Source of the DNA: Cohaesibacter marisflavi
Lineage (GTDB): Bacteria > Pseudomonadota > Alphaproteobacteria > Rhizobiales > Cohaesibacteraceae
NCBI RefSeq assembly: GCF_900115225.1
Contig: NZ_FOVR01000018.1
Coordinates: 1 to 64,000 of the forward strand
Reading direction: 5' to 3'
DNA: 64,000 bases
Shown: positions 9,375 to 17,600 of the stretch, piece after piece
Numbering within the stretch: position 1 is the stretch's first letter
How the letters are laid out: each line of letters opens with the position of its first letter
Notes under the pieces: model-generated
Database searches by the model: none
The model's input: the letters and a program-made list of their open reading frames with translations, nothing else
Told to the model about the DNA's origin: nothing
Translations under genes and position numbers: made by a program

Positions 9375-9714
9375 GGTCTTTTCCCGGATAGTTCTGAAAC
9401 CTCAAGTCAACATCCAGGATGATCTCCATGCGCTGATCTGAATTGAAGGGTTGATGGGTCGCTATTCCTTCCTTACGGGGCAAAGCCTTGAGCAAGTCAT
9501 AGGCAGAGCCCCTGTCGACGAGCAGTTGCATGACGTCATTGTCGAAAATCAGTTGCATCGGGGATGTCGAACGTCCTGTCAGGACACTGACCGTCAAACC
9601 TCGCCCATTCGGAAAGTGGATGCACTGGTTTAGGGATGCGCCCAGACAAAGGCGTGTCAGCTCGCTCTTGTCGATCCTGAAATGGACCTGCTGGCCATCA
9701 ATGCGCAGCTTCAC
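9361..9714 (-). CDS. Small unknown protein of the molybdopterin operon (DUF7009-like)
   Basis: I set the start at GTG 9714, which has GGAGG six bases upstream and gives a 117-residue protein starting with a KLRIDGQQVHFRIDKSE segment. That opening resembles small proteins of unknown function often encoded next to moaE (DUF7009-like, from memory). It has no cysteine pairs or membrane segment. It overlaps moaE by 17 bases upstream and moeB by 14 bases downstream, so it belongs to the operon. The frame extends upstream of the GTG, but that part is the antisense-like shadow of moaE. Confidence 0.65.
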   Translation of the reverse strand: MKLRIDGQQVHFRIDKSELTRLCLGASLNQCIHFPNGRGLTVSVLTGRSTSPMQLIFDNDVMQLLVDRGSAYDLLKALPRKEGIATHQPFNSDQRMEIILDVDLRFQNYPGKDHEWA

Positions 9715-10210
9715 GGGCTCCTCCCTTGGTGGTTGAGTCGCAATCGTCTTTCCCACTATGTGCATTGGCACTGATCGCATTGCCTTGAACCCAGTCACTG
9801 TCACCATCGGCATAATGCTCCAGTTTCCAGACTGGAGAGCGATGCTTGATCTGGTCAATGACATAGCGGCAGGCTTCAAAGGCGGCATCGCGATGGGGAG
9901 AACCTACTGCGATAACGATGCTGGTCCCGCAGACATCCACACGGCCTTTGGCATGGGCCACATAAAGGCAAAGGTCCGTTCCCCAATGCGACTGGGCTTC
10001 CTTGCAAATTTCGAGGAAGGATTGTTTGGCCAGCGGGTCGAAGACGTCATAACTGATACCAAGAACCTCTTTTCCTTTGTTGGTCTCGCGTACGGAACCG
10101 ACGAACAGGCTTTCGGCTCCATTCGGGGCGCGGGCTACAAAGGTGAGAGCTTGCAAAGCATCGGGCGGTTGCTGGTCTATGGAGCAGATATCTACGAGAA
10201 TGTTGTTCAT
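9698..10210 (-). CDS. moaE: Molybdopterin synthase catalytic subunit MoaE
   Basis: A 170-residue MoaE. Family features are GAESLFVGSVRETN near the N-terminus, YVAHAKGRVDVCGTSIVIAVGSPHR in the middle (shown by parts YVAHAKGRVD and SPHRDAAF) and the lysine-bearing IKHRSPVWKLEHYADG active-site region. With MoaD it converts cyclic pyranopterin monophosphate to molybdopterin. The last 20 residues are low in similarity to the family and overlap the next gene. It begins two bases after the moaD stop. Confidence 0.92.
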   Translation of the reverse strand: MNNILVDICSIDQQPPDALQALTFVARAPNGAESLFVGSVRETNKGKEVLGISYDVFDPLAKQSFLEICKEAQSHWGTDLCLYVAHAKGRVDVCGTSIVIAVGSPHRDAAFEACRYVIDQIKHRSPVWKLEHYADGDSDWVQGNAISANAHSGKDDCDSTTKGGAREAAH

Positions 10211-10212
10211 TT

Positions 10213-10470
10213 CTAACCTCCGGATACAGGGGGAATGACGGCTAGCTGCATACCCTCTTCAAGTAGGGTCGAGGAGGCCAGAAGCGTGGTTTCCGTTGCG
10301 AAGCGGCTATTGTCTATCAATATTGGATTGTCGAAGGAGGGATCGATTTCTTTCAGCTTTTTGAGGAACAAGCCGTGTAAGTCAGCAACGGTTGCTCCAT
10401 GGGAAACGGAAATTAAAAGCGCCTCACCGAAGGGGCGAAAGGCACCGAAGCATTGGATGGTAATGTTCAT
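10213..10470 (-). CDS. moaD: Molybdopterin synthase sulfur carrier MoaD
   Basis: An 85-residue ubiquitin-like protein when started at ATG 10470 (MNITIQCFG). It ends in PPVSGG, the double glycine that is adenylated by MoeB and then thiocarboxylated. The longer frame back to 10509 adds only residues overlapping the end of moeA and is unlikely. It sits directly before moaE, its partner. Confidence 0.93.
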   Translation of the reverse strand: MNITIQCFGAFRPFGEALLISVSHGATVADLHGLFLKKLKEIDPSFDNPILIDNSRFATETTLLASSTLLEEGMQLAVIPPVSGG

Positions 10471-10481
10471 AGATTGTGTCC

Positions 10482-11723
10482 TCATGCGTAAAGGGGGCGC
10501 AGCATCCATCTGTCTGGCATGAGCGGATAGATGGCGACTGTTTCTCCAGGAGCAATCTCGCTTCTGTCTTCGTCAAAGACTGCCCAGCAGTTGGCCTGAA
10601 GCATCGGTTTGATTCTGAAAGATTCCTGACCATCGAATACTTCCACTTGCAAGGATTGGTCCTCGGATACAGAAGCGTGGGCTTTGCAAAAGAAACGCAG
10701 ACCCTGAACTTTGCGCGTCTGCGTCAGGAGTCTGGCCATCAAGGGCTTTTCTTCGGGCAAAGCCTGCAAGTGACGAAAGAGCGGCAGGGCGAAGAATCGC
10801 GACCCGACGGCGGTGGAAACCGGATTACCCGGAAGGCCGAGATAATGAATGCCGTTGGCAAAGCGCGCGTAGAGTACTGGTTTGCCGGGGCGATTGGTGA
10901 CCTTATGAAAAACGATCTCGGCTCCAAGGGTACGTAAAATGTCGGGGATGAAATCAAATTTGCCAGCAGAAACTGCTCCGGTGGAAATGACTACATCCGC
11001 AGCACCTTCTGCCAATATGTCTTCCAAACGGGCGCGGAAGAGCTTGTCATCGTCAGGAACTAGCCCGCCATAGTTGGCGCCATATCTGAGCGCTTCGAGC
11101 ATTGTCATCAGATAAGGGCCGCTTGCATCGCGGATCTGTCCCGGCTTCAGTGGTATGTCCGTATTCTGAACCAGCTCCTTGCCTGTATTGAGAAGGGTGA
11201 TGGAAGGTTTACGATGGACTGTCACATTTTTTTGCCCTACGGCAGCAAGCGCCATGATCTGTGCAGGACCGATGATGTCGCCCGGAGAGACAACGACATC
11301 GCCCAAATTGAAATCCTGGCCGGCAAGGCGGACATTCTCGCCCTTGCCAATCGGTGCGGTGAACCGCACCCGGTCTCCGACACATTCCACATCCTCGATC
11401 TTGACGACGGCATCATACCCTTGCGGTAGAGCTGCGCCGGTCATGATCTCCCATGTGCCCCCTTTGGCGTTTGCCGGGCTTTCTCCTGCTGCTGTCGATC
11501 CGACAATTGTCAGAATGACAGGAGCATTTGGGGTTGCTGTGGCCAATTCCTCGGAGCGGATGGCGAAACCGTCCATACTGGAATTTGTGAAAGGCGGAAC
11601 GCTCTGGGGACTGGTAATGCGATCAGCAGTAACAAAGCCACATGCTTGCTGAATGGGCAGGCTTGTGGTGGGGAGCGGGGCGCAATGCAAAAGCCGCTTG
11701 AGGGCTTCGCTATAGGAAATCAT
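10482..11723 (-). CDS. moeA: Molybdopterin molybdenumtransferase MoeA
   Basis: A 413-residue MoeA that inserts molybdate into adenylated molybdopterin. Landmarks are SSMDGFAIR (domain III start), GGTWEIMTGAALPQGYDAVVK, and the MogA-like catalytic segment ISTGAVSAGKFD followed by GKPVLYARF and LGLPGNPVS. The common STGGVSVG is STGAVSAG here, a mild variation. The ATG overlaps the stop of the moaC-moaB fusion by four bases (ATGA). Confidence 0.93.
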   Translation of the reverse strand: MISYSEALKRLLHCAPLPTTSLPIQQACGFVTADRITSPQSVPPFTNSSMDGFAIRSEELATATPNAPVILTIVGSTAAGESPANAKGGTWEIMTGAALPQGYDAVVKIEDVECVGDRVRFTAPIGKGENVRLAGQDFNLGDVVVSPGDIIGPAQIMALAAVGQKNVTVHRKPSITLLNTGKELVQNTDIPLKPGQIRDASGPYLMTMLEALRYGANYGGLVPDDDKLFRARLEDILAEGAADVVISTGAVSAGKFDFIPDILRTLGAEIVFHKVTNRPGKPVLYARFANGIHYLGLPGNPVSTAVGSRFFALPLFRHLQALPEEKPLMARLLTQTRKVQGLRFFCKAHASVSEDQSLQVEVFDGQESFRIKPMLQANCWAVFDEDRSEIAPGETVAIYPLMPDRWMLRPLYA

Positions 11724-12784
11724 TTGCTTTCCTCCATAATATTATGACCGTACTCATGAGAGTGATCATGGGTATGGGCTGGCTTTTTATTGTCAATCAG
11801 ATCAAGCGCGTGGGGCAGAAGAGGGGAGAGCGCCTTCATGCCGTCATTTACGCCGCCAAGGCTGCCGGGCAGGGCTATGATCAGTGTTTTTTCAAGGATT
11901 ATGGCCGTCGATCGGCTGAGCCAAGAGGTTGGGACATGAGCAGCCGCACTGCTGCGCAATACCTCGCCGAGACCGGGGACAGCAATGCCGCCAATCCTTG
12001 ATATGACTTGCGGGGTAACATCTCTCGGTGCGACGCCGGTGCCGCCTGTTGTCATGATGAGATGGACCGTTCCGACCAAGGCCTTGATTGCCTTTTCAAG
12101 CAGGTCTGCGTCATCAGGCAAGATGCTGCGGGATGATACCTGGCATCCGGCCTGTTCCAGTCGGGATGCAAGGGCTGGGCCGGAATAGTCTTCATAGCTT
12201 CCCGCATAGGCCCTGTCGCTCAGGGTTATGACTGCGGCTGTTCGGCCCTCAAGCGGTAGGGACCCTTCCTTCGGTATTAGCGACTGAAGCGCCGGGGGCA
12301 CACCATCGGGGTGTATCCAAACGCCGCGCTTGCCGCCTTCTTTCATGACAAGGCGGGCTTGGGTGATCGTAAGAGCCGGGTTAACGGGTTTTGTCAAGTC
12401 ATAGATTGTCAGCAATGCCGCATTGACGGCTGCCATGGCTTCCATTTCAACGCCGGTCTTGGCTGTGGTTGCTACGCTGGCATAGACGATAATGCTTTGA
12501 CTCTCTTTATCCAATTCGGGAAGCACGGCAACATGATCCAGAAGGAGTGGGTGGCACATAGGGATTTGTTGCCAAGCCAGCTTCGCCCCTTGCACGCCAG
12601 CAATCTCTGCCAGTTTCAAGGCATCGCCCTTGGGCAATGTCCGATCCTTGATGCGGGCGAAGCCGACGGACCCCACAAAAATGCGCCCTGTGGCTATCGC
12701 GCGTCGGAAGCTGGGGGCTTTTCTGGTGATATCCGCCATATGGAACTGGCTTTGTTCGAATAGAGAGGCGACTGTTTCGTTCAT
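11720..12784 (-). CDS. moaCB: MoaC-MoaB/MogA fusion, molybdenum cofactor biosynthesis
   Basis: A 354-residue fusion. Residues about 15-165 are MoaC, the enzyme that forms cyclic pyranopterin monophosphate with MoaA; IPMCHPL and TGVEMEAMAAVNAA are its active-site motifs. Residues about 175-335 are a MoaB/MogA adenylyltransferase with MTTGGTGVAPRDVTPQ. Such fusions are known in some bacteria. The C-terminus carries a short histidine-rich tail (HTHDHSHEYGHN), which may bind metal and is not part of either domain. There is no separate mog gene in the window, so the fusion probably supplies that step. Confidence 0.92.
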   Translation of the reverse strand: MNETVASLFEQSQFHMADITRKAPSFRRAIATGRIFVGSVGFARIKDRTLPKGDALKLAEIAGVQGAKLAWQQIPMCHPLLLDHVAVLPELDKESQSIIVYASVATTAKTGVEMEAMAAVNAALLTIYDLTKPVNPALTITQARLVMKEGGKRGVWIHPDGVPPALQSLIPKEGSLPLEGRTAAVITLSDRAYAGSYEDYSGPALASRLEQAGCQVSSRSILPDDADLLEKAIKALVGTVHLIMTTGGTGVAPRDVTPQVISRIGGIAVPGLGEVLRSSAAAHVPTSWLSRSTAIILEKTLIIALPGSLGGVNDGMKALSPLLPHALDLIDNKKPAHTHDHSHEYGHNIMEESK

Positions 12785-12864
12785 TGTGGTATGTCCTGCG
12801 GAGCTGGGTTGCGTGGCTGGCGATTGGGATTATTTCTCGGTCAGGGAAACTGGCATGGACAGGC

Positions 12865-13890
12865 CTAGCCCCCCGTGACTGACATCTGGCGCTCTAGCAC
12901 GGGATAATTCCGGTCTTTTTTGATGTTGAAATCGTGTCCCTCGGGCTTATTGGCGATGGCTTTGCGGATAGTCTTGATAATGGGGGCATCGTCTTGGGAT
13001 GTGCGTAGGGGCGTGCGCAGGTTGGTGGCATTATTGCGGCCGAGGCATGTATAGAGAATGCCTGTGCAACTCAGGCGTACCCGGTTGCAGCTGTCGCAGA
13101 AATTATGTGTCATGGGGGCGATGAAACCGACCCGCCCACCGGTTTCTCCCACGGTAAAGTAGCTGGCCGGTCCGCTAGAGCGGTGATCGGTTTTTATCAG
13201 CGACCATCTGTCCGTGAGCTGTTCCTGTACTTCACTGAGAGGCAGATAGACATCTGGCCGTTCCAAGAGCAGCCCCCCCATGGGCATGGTCTCAATGATT
13301 GTAAGATCCATTTCTCGCTCGTGGCAAAAGCGGATGAGGTCATCAAATTCATCATCATTGACACCTTTGAGGGCTACGGTGTTGACCTTGAGTTTTATCC
13401 CGGCTTTCAAAGCAGTTTCGATGCCATCGAGCACTTGTGCAAAGCGGGGCTTGCCTGTGATCCGCGTGAAGCGCTCAGCCCTCAAGGTATCAAGCGATAT
13501 GTTGATGCGCATTACTCCAAGGTTGGCCAATGCCGTGGCCATCTTGGCAAGTTGGGAGCCATTGGTTGTTAGTGTTATTTCTCTAAGGCGTCCGCTTTCG
13601 AGATGACGTGAGAGGTCGCTGATGAGCGTCAGGATGCCTCTGCGTACAAGAGGTTCTCCGCCGGTTAATCTCAGCTTTCTGACACCTTGATCGATAAACA
13701 GGCTGCAGAGTCTGTCCAACTCTTCAAGGCTGAGTACATCTGGTTTGGGCAGAAAGGTGACTTTGTCTCCGATGCAGTAAAAGCAGCGGAAATCGCATCG
13801 ATCCGTTACAGAAAGGCGGAGATAATCGATCGTGCGTCCGAAGGAATCGTTCAGATCACGAGAGCGGGGTGGTTTCTTTGTCGACTTCAT
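12865..13890 (-). CDS. moaA: GTP 3',8-cyclase MoaA
   Basis: A 341-residue radical SAM enzyme for the first step of molybdopterin synthesis. The N-terminal cluster motif CDFRCFYC and the second, C-terminal cluster cysteines in NFCDSCNRVRLSC are both present, and the chain ends in the conserved GG needed for catalysis. The start at ATG 13890 has GGGAGG seven bases upstream; a TTG at 13908 is less likely. It lies between hypA and moaCB. Confidence 0.94.
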   Translation of the reverse strand: MKSTKKPPRSRDLNDSFGRTIDYLRLSVTDRCDFRCFYCIGDKVTFLPKPDVLSLEELDRLCSLFIDQGVRKLRLTGGEPLVRRGILTLISDLSRHLESGRLREITLTTNGSQLAKMATALANLGVMRINISLDTLRAERFTRITGKPRFAQVLDGIETALKAGIKLKVNTVALKGVNDDEFDDLIRFCHEREMDLTIIETMPMGGLLLERPDVYLPLSEVQEQLTDRWSLIKTDHRSSGPASYFTVGETGGRVGFIAPMTHNFCDSCNRVRLSCTGILYTCLGRNNATNLRTPLRTSQDDAPIIKTIRKAIANKPEGHDFNIKKDRNYPVLERQMSVTGG

Positions 13891-13959
13891 TTCGATGCCT
13901 CCCAACACCGTTTTGTCTTTAAAGTTGACACCTGAGGGCCTGGCGCCTGCCGGTTTGCA

Positions 13960-14334
13960 TTAATGAAGCTCGATTTCCTTTGCTTTCTCCTCCACTTCAA
14001 TATGCTTGACGGTAAATTCGCGGCCAGACAGGCATTTCGTATCAAACGACCCACACTGGGGGCAGGGTTCAGGTATGACCGGTGACGTGGGATGGTAGCT
14101 GTTGCCACAAAGCTGGCATTGCAACTTCAGCCTTATCCATTCAATTGTCAGCTTCGAGCCATCTGCAATCGTGTCGTTCGCAACCGCATCAAAGCAAAAC
14201 CGGAATGTATCCTCCTCGATGGCTACGGCGGTTCCCATTTCCACAGTAACGCCAATAACTTTGGAGGCGTTATAAGAATTCGCTATCCGTTCTGTAAGTT
14301 GAATGAGGCTTTGGCAGAGAGATAGCTCGTGCAT
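13960..14334 (-). CDS. hypA: Hydrogenase nickel metallochaperone HypA
   Basis: A 124-residue HypA. It starts with the nickel-binding MHEL and has a zinc-binding loop made of two cysteine pairs (CQLCG and CPQCG). It delivers nickel to the [NiFe] site together with HypB. It is the first gene of the minus-strand molybdopterin operon and diverges from the hydrogenase genes at 14663. The other hyp genes are 23 kb away at 37016-42798. The placement ties nickel maturation and molybdenum-cofactor synthesis to one promoter. Confidence 0.94.
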   Translation of the reverse strand: MHELSLCQSLIQLTERIANSYNASKVIGVTVEMGTAVAIEEDTFRFCFDAVANDTIADGSKLTIEWIRLKLQCQLCGNSYHPTSPVIPEPCPQCGSFDTKCLSGREFTVKHIEVEEKAKEIELH

Positions 14335-14662
14335 AAAATAGTCCTTTAGTTTAGCAAAGCATACTTTGATTCATTTTGAATGTTGGTTGAAGATAGTTGC
14401 GTTTTAGACTGAAAGTCAAAGCGTATTCAATGATATACAGATGCGGTGAAGAACAGTAAAAAGTAGTTTTTTATTGAATATATGTTTGGCGCCCGTAGCT
14501 TAAAAACTGACTGTCGGGTACCTTACAAAATATTTTTTTTGCTTTGTCGTCCGTGTGACAGACCGCTTGGTTTGGCACGCGCACATTGGTCTCCAAAAGG
14601 GGAACCGGTATGGCTGCTGACCCGCGCCGAAAAGCCGGTCTCCTGAGTGGAGGACCAAAATA
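14335..14662. promoter_or_regulatory. Divergent control region between hypA/moa and the hydrogenase operon
   Basis: This 328-base gap must hold the promoters for both the minus-strand hypA-moa operon and the plus-strand hydrogenase operon. The left half is AT-rich. The right half (14570-14660) contains several inverted repeats, including GGTCTCC-AAAAGG-GGAACC at 14588-14606 and the ribosome-site hairpin listed separately. I found no convincing sigma-54 or FNR consensus by eye. Confidence 0.5.
14637..14656 (+). promoter_or_regulatory. Hairpin that covers the ribosome site of the first hydrogenase gene
   Basis: GGTCTCC, a five-base loop TGAGT, then GGA-G-GACC can pair as a seven-base-pair stem with one bulged G. 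Its right arm contains the GGAGG ribosome site (14649-14653) for the ATG at 14663. Folding would hide the site. The function is inferred from the geometry only. Confidence 0.45.
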
Positions 14663-17600
14663 ATGATGACCCTGGACCCGATGAGTCTGGCCTGGATGGG
14701 GGCCATTTTTCTATTGTGCGGCGAGATAGGGGCTCTGCTGAGCCTTAAGAATCCTGTCCGTGTTTTCATCGTCTCGACAATCGCAGAAATCGGTTATGTT
14801 CTGATCGGATTCGGTATCGGTGGTGCTGCCGGTGAGACCGGAGCCTATATGCATATTACCTATCAACTCGTCATGCGTGGGCTGGTATTGGTGAGTGGCT
14901 GGTACCTTATCCGCCGGACGGCTTCGATCTGGCTGAGAGATCTGGCAGGCAGTGGTCGACGGATGCCTTTCGCTGCTACCCTGTTTGGTTTTGGCATGTT
15001 CTCAGTCATGGGGTTGTCGCCGTTCAAGGGATCCTTTTCCAAATTTCTCATTCTTTATGCGGCGATCGAGCAGGGGCAGTGGGCCATTGCGGCAGTTGGA
15101 ACTCTCGCTTCGATCATTGCTGCGGTTTATTATCTGATCCTCATTCAAAAAATCTGTTTTGAGAAATCAGGACACCGCATCCTGCTACGTCCAGCGCCCT
15201 CGCTGGCGATGCCTTTGGCAAGCCTGCTGAGCGTTGCTGCTGCGCTGATCAGCGTCTTTCCTGCCCCGGTTGAACATTGGGCAGCCAGCCTTGCTGGCTA
15301 TGCAGGTCTGGAGGGACTACCGGAGTTTGAATCACCTTGGGCGTTGCTTGTGCTGGTACCCTATATCGGTGGTTTCGTAATTTTCCTGCTGGGGCGTGTT
15401 TCCGCCCGATTGCGCGATTTGTCCGCCGTGGCACTTGCGATTGCCAGCGTGGCCATGGTTGCTCTGGATGTAACGCTTGATCCGACCTCAAAATTGTTTG
15501 CACTGCTGTTTGCCGGAATCATCGCAGTCATGGTTATCTATTCGATTGGCTATCTGGCAAAGCAGGAATGGGTCAACCGTTACTACTTCTTCACCTTCTT
15601 GATGCTCGGGTCGATGTTGGGGCTAACCACGGCGCATGAGTTCGGCAACTTCTATGTCTATTGGGAACTGATGACCTGGACGTCCTACTTCCTCGTCATT
15701 CACGAACAAACGCAGAAGGCGCTGAAAGCCGGTTTGGTCTATTTTGTGATGTGTGCCGGTGGTGCTTATCTCATGCATTACGGTATGCTGGTTGCCCACG
15801 CAGAAATAGGTTCATTTGAATTCAGCGCTCTAGCTGAAGGCTTCGCTGGTGTTGCCCCTGTCGCCGCTCTGGTCATTACGGGTGCAGTTTTCCTCGGCTT
15901 TGCGGTGAAAGCCGGTATGGTTCCTTTCCATGCCTGGTTGCCCCTGGCGCATCCTCAAGCCCCTTCATCGGTCTCCGGTCCATTGTCGGGCATCCTGACC
16001 AAGGCCGGTCTGTTCGGAATTGTCAAAATCCTGTTCGGTGTGTTTGGTGTATCAAGCATTGCTCGCGCTGCAGGCAATGGCATCGATCTGCAAACCGTGC
16101 TCATTGTGCTTGGTTGCTTCACTTTGCTCTATGGTGAGATCCGCGCTTTGTTCGAGAAAGAACTCAAGCGGATGCTTGCCTTTTCGACATTGGCGCAGGT
16201 GGGGGAAATCACGGCAATTTTGGGAATCGGCACAGCGCTGGCAACGGACGCCGCTCTGCTCCATGTCCTCAATCATGCGGTCATGAAAACCCTTCTCTTC
16301 TATTCGGCGGGCGCTTTCATGATGCGCACCGGACTACGCCAGATCAGTGATTTGGCAGGGCTGGGCAAGAAGATGCCGATCACCGCCGGAGTTTATGCGC
16401 TTGGTAGCGTTGCCCTCATGGGGCTGCCGCCTTTCTCCGGTTTCATATCGAAATTCCTAATGATCTACGCTGCGGCGGAAGCCGGACAGTATGCGGTTGC
16501 TGTGATCCTTCTCTTAGGTGGTATCATCGGCGTAGTTTACTATACCCGTGTCATCAGCGTTCTGTTTTATCATCCTGCATCCGCAGCGATCTGCGAGGTT
16601 AAAGAAGCGCCTGCCACCATGTTGTTGGCCATGGGGCTTTTGGCTGCTGCCATCCTCTTTGGCGGTCTGATGCCGACCTATCAGCTCAATCTGATTATGC
16701 CGATTGGCAATCAACTGGCGGCGAATGCTGGTCTCGTTCCGGCCATGGTGCCTGATCTGGTCATGCAATGGCCGCTTTCGGCAGGGTTGGTCATGATTGG
16801 TGCCATTCTGGTGCTGTTCACCGGGCGTTTCTCGGTGGTATGGGCTGGTCGTCTGGCAGTCGTCACGCTGCTGCTGGCCATTGCCGCCATCCAATATGAG
16901 GCGGATCGTTATGACCTGCTTTCTTTCTACTTTGCGCTTCTTATCGCAGGGGTCGGGGCACTCAACATGCTCCATACCACAGTCTATCTCGCTCACAGTC
17001 ATGCCCAGCCGCGCTTCTATGCCGCCTTTCTGGTGATGATCGCTGGTTTGTTGGGCATGACCGCAGCTGCTGATCTATTTAATTTCTTCGCTTTCTGGGA
17101 GTTGATGAGTGCCTGGGCTCTTTGGGCCGCAATCGTCCATGAGGAAACGGCAGTCGCTCGTAGAGAAGGGTTCAAATACTTCCTGTTCAACACCATCGGC
17201 GCGTCCCTCCTGTTCCTTGGCGTCACGATGGTCGCTGCCCAAAGCGGCACTTTCCTCCTGGCCGCTTTGGGTAACGCGCTTGCTGCCCTGCCGGTCGCCA
17301 CGATTGCGCCAGCTATCGTGTTGGTCTTCCTCGGCATGGTTATGAAAGCAGCTCAGTTGCCGGTGCGCATTGACTATCAGATGCATCCGGCCGCAGCTCC
17401 GACCCCTGTATCAGGCTACATTTCGGCGGTTCTGCTGAAAAGCGGTCCGTGGGGTGTGCTGAAGCTGTTTGTCGCTTTCGGAGGTGTAGCCGTCTTTGCC
17501 AAACTCGGTGGAACGGTCGCCGGGCAGCCGGTCCTGCTTTATGCCATCTCGATCATTGCAGGCATCACCATTGTCTATGCGGGTGTGATGGCGGTTATCC

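Noticed and set aside
14568-14592. Possible sigma-54 promoter (TTGGTTTGGCACGCGCA) upstream of the hydrogenase
   Set aside because: TGGCACG matches the -24 element, but no TTGC follows at the right distance; the GG-N10-GC alternative lacks the rest of the consensus.
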